Shown: positions 45,787 to 55,327 of the stretch, in pieces
Position numbering within the stretch: the stretch's first letter is position 1
Layout of the letters: each line of letters opens with the position of its first letter
From: Actinomycetota bacterium
GTDB taxonomy: Bacteria > Actinomycetota > Actinomycetes > S36-B12 > CAIYMF01
NCBI GenBank assembly: GCA_026393115.1
Contig: JAPLAU010000031.1
Coordinates: 1 to 64,000, forward strand
DNA length: 64,000 nucleotides
Reading direction: 5' to 3'
The notes under the pieces: generated by a model
Databases searched by the model: none
Told to the model about the DNA's origin: nothing
Seen by the model: the letters and a program-made list of their open reading frames with translations, nothing else
Made by a program: the position numbers and the translations under genes

Positions 45787-46053
45787 TCAGACAACGGCCT
45801 TTTTGAGCCGACGGCGTTCCCGCTCACTGAGACCGCCCCAGATTCCGAAGCGCTCGTCGTTGGCCAGGGCGTACTCGAGGCAGTCGCCTCGTACGTCGCA
45901 CGAGAGGCACACACGCTTGGCCTCGCGGGTGCTGCCGCCCTTCTCGGGGAAGAAGGCCTCCGGATCGGTCTGCGCACAAAGAGCCCGCTCTTGCCAATCG
46001 AGTTCGGCTCCGAGCGCGTCGTCATCTAGCACGAGTTGCATGAGTTCGGCCAC
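45787..46053 (-). CDS. whiB2: WhiB-family iron-sulfur regulator (WhiB2/WhmD type)
   Basis: The 88-residue protein has the four cluster cysteines C26, C49, C52 and C58, the GIWGG turn (70-74) and the basic tail SERERRRLKK for DNA contact. MQLVLDDDALGAELDWQERA is the classical WhiB2/WhmD N-terminus. WhiB2 proteins are needed for septation and sporulation-type division. GTG 46053 is chosen after AGGGAGGA; the longer frame adds seven residues not found in the family. A strong promoter lies at 46123-46152. Confidence 0.94.
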   Translation of the reverse strand: MAELMQLVLDDDALGAELDWQERALCAQTDPEAFFPEKGGSTREAKRVCLSCDVRGDCLEYALANDERFGIWGGLSERERRRLKKAVV

Positions 46054-46122
46054 GTGGCGAGTCCTCCCTAGCATGCCCTGCGGAAATTCCGGCGGGGCGG
46101 TGAAGCAAACAACAACGGTCGA

Positions 46123-46152
46123 ATTACACGCGTGTCACTACCGGCTAGTCAA
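46123..46152 (-). promoter_or_regulatory. whiB promoter with palindromic spacer
   Basis: TTGACT at 46147-46152 and TGTAAT at 46123-46128 are 18 bases apart, close to the vegetative consensus. The 10-bp perfect palindrome ACACGCGTGT (46126-46135) overlaps the -10 and spacer, and GACAC, the WhiA recognition pentamer known from Streptomyces, is part of it. This looks like a regulated promoter. Confidence 0.65.
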
Positions 46153-46327
46153 GCCGGGGGGGTGTACATGGGTCAATTTCTGGGTGATATGTCTATTTTG
46201 GTATGAAATAATCTTTCTGGAACGGCAACATTCGGCGTAGTTCCTCACCACGAAGGGTCCCCCGCCTCGCTACTTGACCGTCGAGTCCGGCATGCTGCAG
46301 TTCACTCCACCGCTCGTAAGGATCACC

Positions 46328-47374
46328 ATGACCACACCTGGACCCCGCATCACCGCGCTGGCCGGCGGAATCGGCGGTGCGCGGTTCCTGCGCGGGCTCC
46401 TTACCCACCTCGCCGCCACTTACCCCGACGGCGCCGGCTCGAGCACCGCCGAGGTGACTGTCATCGGGAACACCGGCGATGACATCTGGATGCACGGAGT
46501 CAAGGTGTGCCCCGATCTCGACACCGTGATGTACACCCTCGGTGGCGGCATCAATGAAGACCAGGGCTGGGGCCGCCTCGACGAGACCTACACCGTCAAA
46601 TCCGAGCTTGCCGCCTACGGCGCAGCGCCCGACTGGTTCGGACTCGGTGATCGCGATCTGGCAACGCATCTCGTGCGTACCCGCATGCTCACCGCCGGGG
46701 TTCCCCTGTCTGAGGTCACCGCACGCTTGTGTGAGCGGTGGAATCCGGGCGTTCGGCTGATTCCCATGAGCGATCAGCGGGTCGAAACTCACGTTCTCGT
46801 CGACGACCCCGCCGGCGCCCTCACCGACGACGGTTCACCCGTACACACCGCGATCCACTTTCAGGAATGGTGGGTGAGGTACCGCGCCTCACTACCGGCT
46901 CACGGATTTGTGTTGATGGGTCTTGACGAAGCACGACCCGCACCCGGCGTCGTTGAGAGCATTCGCGAGGCCGACATCGTGGTGCTGCCTCCGTCTAATC
47001 CCGTCGTGTCAATCGGCACCATCCTGTCGGTTCCCGGGATACGCGAGGCACTGCAGTCCACGAGTGCCCCCGTCGTTGGCCTAGCCCCCATCATCGGGAG
47101 GGCCCCCGTGCGCGGAATGGCTGATGCGTGCCTTGCCGCGATCGGAGTTGAGACCAGCTCGGCCGCTGTTGCCGCCCACTACGGGGCGCGTTCCAACGGC
47201 GGCATTCTCGACGGTTGGCTAATCGACAGCGTTGATGCCCAATCCGTCGATTCCATTGAGGCACTGGGAATCACGACGGTGGCCGTTCCCTTGCTAATGA
47301 CCGATATTTCCGCGACAGCCCAGATGGCTGCCGCGGCTCTCGATCTCGCTGACCGCGTCAAGGCGCGGCCATGA
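46328..47374 (+). CDS. cofD: 2-phospho-L-lactate (phosphoenolpyruvyl) transferase CofD/FbiA
   Basis: The 348-residue protein begins [18 protein letters not shown], the CofD nucleotide-site hallmark, with [20 protein letters not shown] and [14 protein letters not shown]-type stretches following. It joins a three-carbon acid phosphate to the Fo deazaflavin to make (dehydro-)F420-0. ATG 46328 follows AAGGATCACC. The last four bases overlap cofE as ATGA, so the two are one translational unit. The gene is divergent from whiB, as in Mycobacterium (Rv3260c-Rv3261). Confidence 0.95.
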   Translation: MTTPGPRITALAGGIGGARFLRGLLTHLAATYPDGAGSSTAEVTVIGNTGDDIWMHGVKVCPDLDTVMYTLGGGINEDQGWGRLDETYTVKSELAAYGAAPDWFGLGDRDLATHLVRTRMLTAGVPLSEVTARLCERWNPGVRLIPMSDQRVETHVLVDDPAGALTDDGSPVHTAIHFQEWWVRYRASLPAHGFVLMGLDEARPAPGVVESIREADIVVLPPSNPVVSIGTILSVPGIREALQSTSAPVVGLAPIIGRAPVRGMADACLAAIGVETSSAAVAAHYGARSNGGILDGWLIDSVDAQSVDSIEALGITTVAVPLLMTDISATAQMAAAALDLADRVKARP

Positions 47375-48723
47375 GCTCGGCGCCACTGCAGGTGATTGCC
47401 GTCGAAGGTCTTCCCGAGTTTGCTCCCGGTGATGACCTCGCGGCCGCGACCGCCGCAGCGATTGCGCACACCGAGTGGCCAGACGGATCACGGGGGCTCG
47501 ACGAAGGCGACATCGTCGTTGTCACCAGCAAGGCTGTCAGCAAAGTTGAAGGTCGACTCATCCCCGCGCCCGACCGCGAAGACGCCATCACTGCTGAGGC
47601 GGTGCGCATCATCGCCACCCGCGATCGCACTCGCATTGTTGAAACCCGACATGGCTTGGTACTGGCCGCCGCTGGGGTCGACGCCAGCAACGTTCCGGCC
47701 GATCACGTGGCACTGCTGCCCGTCGACCCGGACGCATCTGCGCACAGTCTTCGCCGCGAGTTGTCCGAGCGGTTCGGCCTGACCCAACTCGCTGTCGTGA
47801 TCACCGACACTTCGGGGCGGCCTTGGCGCGAAGGCCTCACCGACATAGCGATCGGTTCCAGTGGTCTACGGGTGCTCGACGATCATCGAGGTCGCGTCGA
47901 TTCCACAGGTCACACGCTCGAGATGACCATTACTGCCATCGGCGATGAGGTGGCGTCGGCCGCCGACCTCGTCAAAGGCAAACTCGGTGGCTGCCCCGTC
48001 GCTATTGTTCGCGGGCTAGCCGCGCACGTTGCCGACGGCATGACAGCTCGCAACTTGATTCGCCCGCCCGCGTTCGACCTTTTCCGGCTGGGCACCGCCG
48101 AAGCGATCGCGGAAGGTCGACGTGTGGCCGTTCTTGAACGACGCACGGTGCGCACATTCACTGGCCGGCCGGTTCCTCAGAATCTGCTCGTCGATGCCGT
48201 CGCCGCTGCCATCACTGCGCCCGCTCCACACCACACCACCCCATGGCGGTTCATGCTGCTTCGCGACGAACCCGTGCGTACCCGTCTGCTTGACGCCATG
48301 CGTGACCAATGGGAAGCAGATCTGCGACGCATAGATGACTTCACCGACGAGTCGGTCGCCAAACGACTGCGACGTGGAGATGTGCTGCGATCAGCCCCGA
48401 CCCTCGTGCTGCCCTTTCTCGAACTCGACGGCGCCGCTCATGCGTATCCCGATACGACGCGTGCGAGTTTCGAGCGCGATCTGTTCATGGTGTCTGGCGG
48501 TGCCGCGGTTGAAAACTTGTTGATCGCCCTCAGCGCGAACGGCCTGGCCTCGGCGTGGGTGTCGTCAACAATGTTCTGCCCCGACGTCGTACGTCAGGTG
48601 CTGTCGCTGCCCGCGACCATGACGCCGCTTGGCGCGGTAGCTGTGGGTTATGCAGCGGCCGATCCGCGGCCGCGAGACGCGCGTAGCGCCGTCGACTTCC
48701 TCCTGCACCCACCCGCCGAGTAG
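47371..48723 (+). CDS. fbiB: bifunctional F420 gamma-glutamyl ligase / dehydro-F420-0 reductase
   Basis: This 450-residue protein fuses a CofE domain (1-240) with a nitroreductase-type FMN domain (about 250-450). The former has [19 protein letters not shown] and [21 protein letters not shown]. The latter has [33 protein letters not shown] and a terminal [16 protein letters not shown]. The first adds glutamates to F420-0; the second reduces the dehydro form. Its stop codon directly abuts that of the convergent manC-like gene with no bases between. Confidence 0.94.
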   Translation: MSSAPLQVIAVEGLPEFAPGDDLAAATAAAIAHTEWPDGSRGLDEGDIVVVTSKAVSKVEGRLIPAPDREDAITAEAVRIIATRDRTRIVETRHGLVLAAAGVDASNVPADHVALLPVDPDASAHSLRRELSERFGLTQLAVVITDTSGRPWREGLTDIAIGSSGLRVLDDHRGRVDSTGHTLEMTITAIGDEVASAADLVKGKLGGCPVAIVRGLAAHVADGMTARNLIRPPAFDLFRLGTAEAIAEGRRVAVLERRTVRTFTGRPVPQNLLVDAVAAAITAPAPHHTTPWRFMLLRDEPVRTRLLDAMRDQWEADLRRIDDFTDESVAKRLRRGDVLRSAPTLVLPFLELDGAAHAYPDTTRASFERDLFMVSGGAAVENLLIALSANGLASAWVSSTMFCPDVVRQVLSLPATMTPLGAVAVGYAAADPRPRDARSAVDFLLHPPAE

Positions 48724-49722
48724 TTAGCCGAGCCGAGTTCCGTCAGCCAACACCGCACCCTGCAACACCGTGCCTTCAGGTAAGACGCAGCCGCGACCGA
48801 TCGCACTGTTTGTCACGCGACTGCCCGACCCGATCAGGGTGTCGGCGAGTACCACGGAGCCATCGATCACCGCTCCGGATCCAACATGTGAGCCTGCGCC
48901 AATACATGAACCGGCCGTCAACACCGCATCGTTGGCGACCGTTGCGCCGTCGAGTACTAACGCATCGCCTGTCCGTCCTGACAACACTGGCGACGGTGCG
49001 CGTCCCAACACCAGGTCACACGATCCGCGCACGTAGGCCAAGGGCGTACCGAGGTCGAGCCAGTAGCCGTTGTCAACGACTCCGTAGACCAATGCACCCG
49101 ACTCAAGAAGTTCCGGGAACGTCTCGCGTTCAACAGAGACCGGGCGCCCTTGCGGAATCGCATCGATCACCGAGCGTCGAAACACGTAGCAGCCCGCATT
49201 GATTTGATCGGTCACGATCTCTTCAGGCGTTTGCGGCTTCTCAAGGAACGCGGTGACCCGCGACTCGCTATCGGTTGGCACGAGCCCGTAGGCCCGCGGA
49301 TCATCGACTTGCGTCAAGTAGAGGGTGACGTCGGCATCGCGCTGCTGATGTGATTCGAGCAAGTGCCGAAGATCGACTCCCGTCAAGATGTCACCGTTGA
49401 AAACTAGTACCGGCTCATCAGGACCTGACTTCAGCAGCGACGCAACGTTGCGAATCGCCCCACCTGTTCCGAGCGGAACCTCTTCGGTGGCGTACACGAG
49501 TTCGACCCCGAGATGCTCACCCTCACCGAAATGTTCACGGAAGACTTCGGCTCGATAGGACGTTCCTAGGATGACGCGAGTGACCCCGGCATCACGGGCA
49601 CGCGCAATCTGATGCTCAGTAACGGGTGAACCAGCCACGGGCAGCATGGGCTTGGGAGTGTTCGCGGTCAGCGGGCGCAACCGCGTGCCTTGTCCACCCA
49701 CCAAAAGTACGGCCTCAGTCAC
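48724..49722 (-). CDS. NDP-sugar pyrophosphorylase (mannose-1-phosphate guanylyltransferase-like)
   Basis: The 332-residue protein has the nucleotidyltransferase loop LLVGGQGTRLRPLTANTPKPMLP, the core GDILTGVDLRHL and a C-terminal left-handed beta-helix with GSCIGAGSHVGSGAVIDGS. This matches the Rv3264c type, thought to make GDP-mannose; a glucose-1-phosphate transferase is the alternative. The GTG start lies directly after GGGAGG; CAGAGT 6 bases upstream is a possible leaderless -10. It fits downstream of ManB in sugar-nucleotide supply. Confidence 0.85.
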   Translation of the reverse strand: MTEAVLLVGGQGTRLRPLTANTPKPMLPVAGSPVTEHQIARARDAGVTRVILGTSYRAEVFREHFGEGEHLGVELVYATEEVPLGTGGAIRNVASLLKSGPDEPVLVFNGDILTGVDLRHLLESHQQRDADVTLYLTQVDDPRAYGLVPTDSESRVTAFLEKPQTPEEIVTDQINAGCYVFRRSVIDAIPQGRPVSVERETFPELLESGALVYGVVDNGYWLDLGTPLAYVRGSCDLVLGRAPSPVLSGRTGDALVLDGATVANDAVLTAGSCIGAGSHVGSGAVIDGSVVLADTLIGSGSRVTNSAIGRGCVLPEGTVLQGAVLADGTRLG

Positions 49723-49750
49723 CCTCCCACTCTGACATGCGGGCTGCCGC

Positions 49751-49756
49751 TAACGT
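49751..49756 (+). promoter_or_regulatory. -10 box of a leaderless promoter for the TIGR03089 gene
   Basis: TAACGT is 7 bases before ATG 49764. This spacing supports that start over the ATG at 49737. Confidence 0.45.
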
Positions 49757-49763
49757 GAAGGTG

Positions 49764-50495
49764 ATGCCCGATCAGACCAGCACCCTCGAGAGCCTGCGCC
49801 GGCGACAATTAGCCGAGCACGGTCCGCAACCATGCGTGACGTGGTACGACCTGTCGACAGGTGAACGCACCGAATTGTCGAACACCACCTTCGACAATTG
49901 GGTGGCCAAGACCGCCAATCTCATGGTTGAACTCGGAATAGGCGCCGGCGACACCGTTGCTGTTGACCTCCCCCCTCACTGGCAGCGCAATGTGTGGTGG
50001 GCAGCCATCTGGGCGATGGGCGCGGTGCTAGACAGTCACGGCAGCGATGCCTCTGGGCCCGCACTGATGGTGTGCACCCTCGATCGCGCCACCGCATCCG
50101 ACGCCGATGAAACCGTCGTCTGCAGCCTGCTTCCATTGGGTCGACCTCTGCCCGACCCCCCACCGGCTAGCTGCATCGACTACGCACTCGACGTGCGTAC
50201 GCAGCCCGACCGTTTCAGTGCGCCATTACCCGTCGCAACCGACGATGCACTCATCAGCGAAACGACTGTCATGAGTAATGCAGACGTCATCGTCGCGGTA
50301 CAGGGCGAGGTGACGCGTCGGGGACTCACAACCTCGGCTCGACTACTGGTCGAAAGCGACAGCGATGCGGTACTCGCGCACGTCGCCGCACTGCTTGTCG
50401 GAGGGTCACAGGTGATTGTCGGTGGAGACACCATGCCCGCTGGTGCACCACTCGATCGCATCGTGACCGACGAACGCACGACGAATCGTTGGTGA
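49764..50495 (+). CDS. TIGR03089 family protein
   Basis: The 243-residue protein resembles the N-terminal part of AMP-forming acyl-CoA synthetases (LSNTTFDNWVAKTANLMVEL, GDTVAVDLPPHWQRNVWWAA) but lacks the adenylation core, as is usual for TIGR03089. The family is found beside the LCP and sugar genes in Actinobacteria, matching Rv3268. Function is unknown. The start was picked from the TAACGT box; ATG 49737 or GTG 49755 are possible. It ends 11 bases before the convergent amidase gene. Confidence 0.82.
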   Translation: MPDQTSTLESLRRRQLAEHGPQPCVTWYDLSTGERTELSNTTFDNWVAKTANLMVELGIGAGDTVAVDLPPHWQRNVWWAAIWAMGAVLDSHGSDASGPALMVCTLDRATASDADETVVCSLLPLGRPLPDPPPASCIDYALDVRTQPDRFSAPLPVATDDALISETTVMSNADVIVAVQGEVTRRGLTTSARLLVESDSDAVLAHVAALLVGGSQVIVGGDTMPAGAPLDRIVTDERTTNRW

Positions 50496-50506
50496 CATCA
50501 GCCCGA

Positions 50507-53500
50507 TCAGGCGACTTGCTTTACCCACTGCGATGGCAAGTCCATCGCACGCCGGAATGTAGCTCCGCTGATCGACGCCTTCACGCCCGTTGACGAAGTC
50601 GCCGTCAGTACGCGCGCGGTACCCGACGCCAACCGCTTCGTCACTGCCACCGACACGACATCGGCAAGACCGAACGCAGACGCCATCGTTTCTTGGTCAC
50701 GCACCCGCGGACGCCACTGTGCAAACGACGGACTGTTGCGCGTGTTAAGGCTCCAATGATCGTCGACCGAACGCGCCCAGGCTAGCGGCGGATCACCCCA
50801 CACGTCCTCGTTGTTCTGTGTTCGGCCGCCCGTTGAATCGGTGTAAAAGGCCGTGATGACGGTGCCGTGGAAGGTGATCGCTTGGCCCATGGTCGGCGGA
50901 GCAACTCCACCGGGGACACTGAACGGAACCACTGATGTCGAATCGACGGCAGCACGCCACGCGGGCGAGTAACTACCTTCGTCGGTCTTCACCCATCCAA
51001 GGAATGTCTGGTCGTAGTAGGGGCCACCACCGTCGTCACTGTGGCACAGGCAGTCCTTGCGCGCACCGGCCTTCCACTGCGCGTACGCGTACGAACGCGA
51101 GGCGAGAATCTGCGCCTGCAACGCCGCAAGTGGCCACGACGCTTCGACTTCGGCAATGCCGTAGAGGTACTCGTCGTGCAGTCGCACGTTGTTGAGCACC
51201 ATCATCCCAGCCGGTGACGACGACGTGGCCGCGATCGTGCGCAGGTCGATACTTCCGTAGCGGTAGCGGTGTTGCGCATCGCGGAATGAGTCGCCAGGGC
51301 CCACGAGGTTGACCAGCGTCCCACCGGTTCCGAGTGCACCTGAGGAGCGATTGCCCGCCCACGTGACTCGTACAAACGTCGTGCGGCCAATAACCAGTGT
51401 CGGCCCGCCCGAGGTGCGACGCGTCACCACGATGAGGCCGCCGCTGAACGTAAAGCGAAAGACGTCGCGCGCGGTTCCGATGACCGTGCGACCACCGCTG
51501 ATCTTGATGCGTACGCCGCCGCCGGTACCAGCGACCAACTGCTCAGTACGCAACGAGGCAACAGACACGCGATGCAATAGCGCGACAGCCAAGATCACCG
51601 AATCGTTGATGGGAGTCACCGCAGTATCGGTGTAGTAGTGAGTGACGATCTGCTCAGCAGTGCGACCTTCCCGTGCCTGGCCGTACGCACCAGCCTGTGA
51701 CAACCCAATTCCGTGACCCCAGCCGCTACCCGTGATCGTGAAACTCGCTGGAATGGGAGTGGGCCGCGGCGTTGTGGTGGGCACTACTGCCGACGAGCCG
51801 CGATGCGCGACGCCAGCAAGGGAGAACGGAGCCGGAGCGCGATCAAGCAATTGACGAGCAACTCGAGTCAACACGACATCGGATGCCTGCAGCGGCGACG
51901 CGACGGCGGCCAGCTCGACGACTTCGGGACGCACACCGAGCCACGACACGACTGCGGGAACAAGTCCGGTGGGGGTGACGGGAAGGAGGGGTCGACCCAG
52001 CGCCGCCGCGAGAGACGCCTCGGTACGTGAACGCGAAGGAACGAGAATCGCGCGGTCGCCACCGGTCGTTGGCGACAAGCGAATGGCAAGCGTCGCGGGG
52101 TCGGTGCTCCAGATGCGCACGGCGTGCAGTGATGCGCGTAACGCAGTGCTGATCAGCGCTGCGGGAGCGATCACAGCACCTGTGGTAATTCCTCGCTGGG
52201 CGACGAAGGTGCGTGTCGCAGCAGGAATCGAGCGCACGCCCACGATGAGCAGCGGACGGCCAGTGCGCGCCGCCGCGGCAGCAGCAAGCGCCGATTCGGC
52301 AGGAAGAGACACCGGGTCGATGTAGATGGCACCGCGGCTTCCCTGCGCGTTGAGCGCCTTGGCAACGGCGACTGCGGTGGTGGCCAGATCTACGCCGCCG
52401 TACCGCTGGCTTCCAATGCCGCGCACTGCAAGTTGCTTGACCAGCGCCGCACTGAGCCGGTCGGTGCCACCCACGAGAATGACCGAACGCACGCCACGAG
52501 CCGTGAGCTCAGCGAGCACCTGCTCGGGGATTGCACTGGGCTGAACCACGAACACGGGAAGGTGTCGTGCGTGCGCAAGGGGGGCAGCAACCTGCTGGTA
52601 GCCCAAATCCGACGCCACCGTGCCGGGAACGAGTACGGCCGAGGCTGCCGACGGTTCTGCCCAACGACCAAGCTGTACCGACATGGCGGCCGCTGAAGAA
52701 CCTGTTGTGCGCGTCACCGACTCACATGGTCCGGCGGGCACTCCTCTGGGCGCCGTCACGCGCACGGTCACCGCGCGTAGCGGCGCGTACTGGCCACCAT
52801 CGACGGCGCTTCCGGTGAATGTCACCTTGAAGACTCCGGGAGTAACTGGCACGCCCAACGAGTCACGCAAGTTCCACAACGCGTTTAGCGGACCCGGGTA
52901 CGTCTGTCGACCGCGCAGCACGCGCACAGCGTCGTTGACGCAGGCAGACGTCACGGTCATCGTCCACGCCATCGCACGCGTGGTCATCGGCGAGAGCGTG
53001 ACGCCACTGGGCGCCCGGTACGCAACTGTCATGGCCGACAGTGATCCGAAACTGGGGGCGGGCTTGGGAAGCGACGGGATCAACGATGCAGCGATCGTGC
53101 GGATCTGGCCCATGCGTGCGAGCAAATTACGACCAGGGCAGGTCGTGACGGCGAGGTCAGAATCAGCGGAGATCACCGGAACCGTGGCCACCTGCCCGGC
53201 CTTGAATCGCGAAGTTCCACCACTGGCGTCACTGGTGAGTTGTTCAGTGGCCAGCGGATTACGACCGTACGGCGCCAACTTCCAGGCCATCACCCGAGCG
53301 ATCGACGCAACCATCGCTTCTCCGGTAGCCGCTGGAAGCGGATTCACTTCGAAGTCGCCCATCGCCGCAACACCCACGGTCTCGCGGTTGAAGCCGAGCG
53401 CGTGATCGCCCATCACGGCTTTGTCCATGCCGCCAGCACGGCCCTCAAAAACGCGTCCGTAACTGTCGACCATGGCGTTCCACACGATGTCGGAATACCC

Positions 53501-54211
53501 GGGGCCACCCTTGGCTATGGGGGTCGTGTACCAGTCATAAAGCGCGCGAATGAATTGGTAGGCCTCGGCCTGCGTGTAGGTGGTCCAACCCAAGGTGTGG
53601 TGCAACACGCCGACCTTAAGCGTCGAGCTATAGGCGGGAGTTCCAGTGCGACGAGTTTCGTCTGCACCCCACTGCGCGCGCGTGATGATGGCCGGCGCGG
53701 CGACGCTGCGAGTGATGGGAGCGGATGCCGAGTCGGCGGGAGCAGCCGGCGAGTTGATGGCCACCAGTTGCACGTCGATGGGGGCGATGCCCGAAGTATT
53801 GCGAATTGTCACACGCACGGCAGTCGCCGCATGAGTCACGAGCGGCTCGACCGCGGTGCGACCATCGCGTGGGTCACCTTCAACACCGAGTTCGTAGGCG
53901 TTCCCCCAGACACCGGTTTCAAGGGCACTGACCTCAACGTGCGTGCCTGCCTGCGCTGCGCCCGCCCACGACACTCCCAGCACGGTGGCCGAGTTCACCG
54001 CGACATCACCCGAGGTGAACACGGTGCGCAGGGCGGTCGAGTTCGTCGCGAGGGTACGCACTGAGTGGTTCGACAGCGAGAGGGTACTGCTTTGCGGAGA
54101 TACCGGACTGGCCACCGAAGCTTTCACTGTTCCGGCGTATGAGGGGGACGCAAGGGCAAGAACGGCCCCAGCGGCGGCCATGACCGCCACGATTGATGCG
54201 GTGCGTCTCAT
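50507..54211 (-). CDS. secreted wall protein: PGRP/amidase, cell-wall-binding repeats and SpoIID domain
   Basis: The 1234-residue protein has a signal peptide (1-26, SYA cleavage). A type 2 amidase/PGRP domain lies around 185-340, with zinc-site VLHHTLGWTTYTQ and DHALGFNRETVGVAAMGDF. Cell-wall-binding type 2 repeats occupy about 510-790 (SVILVGGTDRLSAALVKQLA). A SpoIID/LytB domain follows, with WGHGIGLSQAGAYGQA and catalytic-type YLYGIAEVEASWPLAALQAQ. Amidases remove stem peptides, and SpoIID then cuts denuded strands as a lytic transglycosylase. ATG 54211 follows GGAGGG. The fusion unites two consecutive wall-cutting steps. Confidence 0.88.
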   Translation of the reverse strand: MRRTASIVAVMAAAGAVLALASPSYAGTVKASVASPVSPQSSTLSLSNHSVRTLATNSTALRTVFTSGDVAVNSATVLGVSWAGAAQAGTHVEVSALETGVWGNAYELGVEGDPRDGRTAVEPLVTHAATAVRVTIRNTSGIAPIDVQLVAINSPAAPADSASAPITRSVAAPAIITRAQWGADETRRTGTPAYSSTLKVGVLHHTLGWTTYTQAEAYQFIRALYDWYTTPIAKGGPGYSDIVWNAMVDSYGRVFEGRAGGMDKAVMGDHALGFNRETVGVAAMGDFEVNPLPAATGEAMVASIARVMAWKLAPYGRNPLATEQLTSDASGGTSRFKAGQVATVPVISADSDLAVTTCPGRNLLARMGQIRTIAASLIPSLPKPAPSFGSLSAMTVAYRAPSGVTLSPMTTRAMAWTMTVTSACVNDAVRVLRGRQTYPGPLNALWNLRDSLGVPVTPGVFKVTFTGSAVDGGQYAPLRAVTVRVTAPRGVPAGPCESVTRTTGSSAAAMSVQLGRWAEPSAASAVLVPGTVASDLGYQQVAAPLAHARHLPVFVVQPSAIPEQVLAELTARGVRSVILVGGTDRLSAALVKQLAVRGIGSQRYGGVDLATTAVAVAKALNAQGSRGAIYIDPVSLPAESALAAAAAARTGRPLLIVGVRSIPAATRTFVAQRGITTGAVIAPAALISTALRASLHAVRIWSTDPATLAIRLSPTTGGDRAILVPSRSRTEASLAAALGRPLLPVTPTGLVPAVVSWLGVRPEVVELAAVASPLQASDVVLTRVARQLLDRAPAPFSLAGVAHRGSSAVVPTTTPRPTPIPASFTITGSGWGHGIGLSQAGAYGQAREGRTAEQIVTHYYTDTAVTPINDSVILAVALLHRVSVASLRTEQLVAGTGGGVRIKISGGRTVIGTARDVFRFTFSGGLIVVTRRTSGGPTLVIGRTTFVRVTWAGNRSSGALGTGGTLVNLVGPGDSFRDAQHRYRYGSIDLRTIAATSSSPAGMMVLNNVRLHDEYLYGIAEVEASWPLAALQAQILASRSYAYAQWKAGARKDCLCHSDDGGGPYYDQTFLGWVKTDEGSYSPAWRAAVDSTSVVPFSVPGGVAPPTMGQAITFHGTVITAFYTDSTGGRTQNNEDVWGDPPLAWARSVDDHWSLNTRNSPSFAQWRPRVRDQETMASAFGLADVVSVAVTKRLASGTARVLTATSSTGVKASISGATFRRAMDLPSQWVKQVA

Positions 54212-54317
54212 TTCCAGCCCTCCGCTCCTCGGCATGACTCACGAGGGGTGTAAAACCCCACATATGATTCGTCGGCGGGTTCGGGGCCACCTTGAGCACC
54301 CGGCAAGGAATAGTTTC

Positions 54318-55316
54318 TCAGTGCTCCCGAGGTCCTGTCACGAATCCGATTCCCCAAGACCAGTGCATCACGACATAGGCCACGGGAAGTTCGACATGCG
54401 CCCGTATGGGCAGTCCTCGGCCCAGAATGGCCCCTCCTGCAGTCACGGCCGCCGCGTAGCCCACCGGCACGAGGAATCCCGCTAGGAGCCAGCGTGAGCC
54501 GGTCGCGGCCCCCACGACCCCCGTGACTGTTCCTGCGGTCACGGCCGCCACCATGGCCGGCGGCGCGAGGTAGCGCAGGCTGCCGGGCAAACGGCGCGTC
54601 TCCGGGTGGCGGCGCATGACGACCCGTCGCCATTGTCCGTATTGTCGGTATTGCCGTGCGAGGGCGGCAACCGAAGACCGCGGTCGGTACACCACGCGCA
54701 TCGCGGGAGTGAACCACACCACACCGCCCGAATTCCGGATCCGGTGATTCATCTCCCAGTCCTGCGCGCGCACCATCGACTCGTCGTAGCCGCCCACCCG
54801 CTCAAGTGCCGACCGACGGAAGACCCCGAGGTACACCGTGGGCGCCTCGCCCTCTTGGCCCCCGATATGAAACGGCGCTCCCCCGACACCGAGTGCGGTA
54901 GTCATCGCGCGAGCGACCGCCTGCTCGAAATCGGTGACCCCTTCTGCCGCCATGATGCCGCCGACATTGTCGGCACCCGTGCGTTCGAGAGTCTCGACTG
55001 CGGTGCGCACATAGTCGGCGGGCAAGAGCGCGTGTCCGTCACATCGCACGATGATGTCGGCCGACGAGGCGGCAATGGCGAGGTTGAGACCGGCCGGCGT
55101 AGCACCCGTGAGATTGGACACAACACGGATGCGAGCATCGCCTTGAGCCAACTCGCGCGCGATCTCATCGGTGGCGTCGCTTGACGGGCCCAGTGCCAGC
55201 ACTACTTCCAGCGAGCCGTCGTACTGCTGGGCAAGTAGTTGCTCCACCGCTTCACGCAGGTGCCGCTCCTCATTGAGGATCGGCACCACAATCGACACCG
55301 CTGGCCACTCACGCAT
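54318..55316 (-). CDS. glycosyltransferase family 2 with C-terminal membrane helices (ExoA-like)
   Basis: The 332-residue enzyme begins WPAVSIVVPILNEERHLREA, has DxD-like RCDGHALLP and acceptor-side GGYDESMVRAQDWEMNHRI. Three or four membrane helices occupy about 245-325. It resembles succinoglycan ExoA-type transferases that build polymer precursors on the membrane. ATG 55316 follows AGGGTGAG; the longer frame begins two codons upstream at GTG. It starts 11 bases after the preceding GT2 gene and belongs to the five-gene glycan operon. Confidence 0.86.
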   Translation of the reverse strand: MREWPAVSIVVPILNEERHLREAVEQLLAQQYDGSLEVVLALGPSSDATDEIARELAQGDARIRVVSNLTGATPAGLNLAIAASSADIIVRCDGHALLPADYVRTAVETLERTGADNVGGIMAAEGVTDFEQAVARAMTTALGVGGAPFHIGGQEGEAPTVYLGVFRRSALERVGGYDESMVRAQDWEMNHRIRNSGGVVWFTPAMRVVYRPRSSVAALARQYRQYGQWRRVVMRRHPETRRLPGSLRYLAPPAMVAAVTAGTVTGVVGAATGSRWLLAGFLVPVGYAAAVTAGGAILGRGLPIRAHVELPVAYVVMHWSWGIGFVTGPREH

Positions 55317-55327
55317 GGTCACTCACC

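Noticed and set aside
46193-46792. 199-codon minus-strand ORF over cofD start
   Set aside because: It overlaps cofD antisense and contains Gly/His-rich, motif-free sequence.
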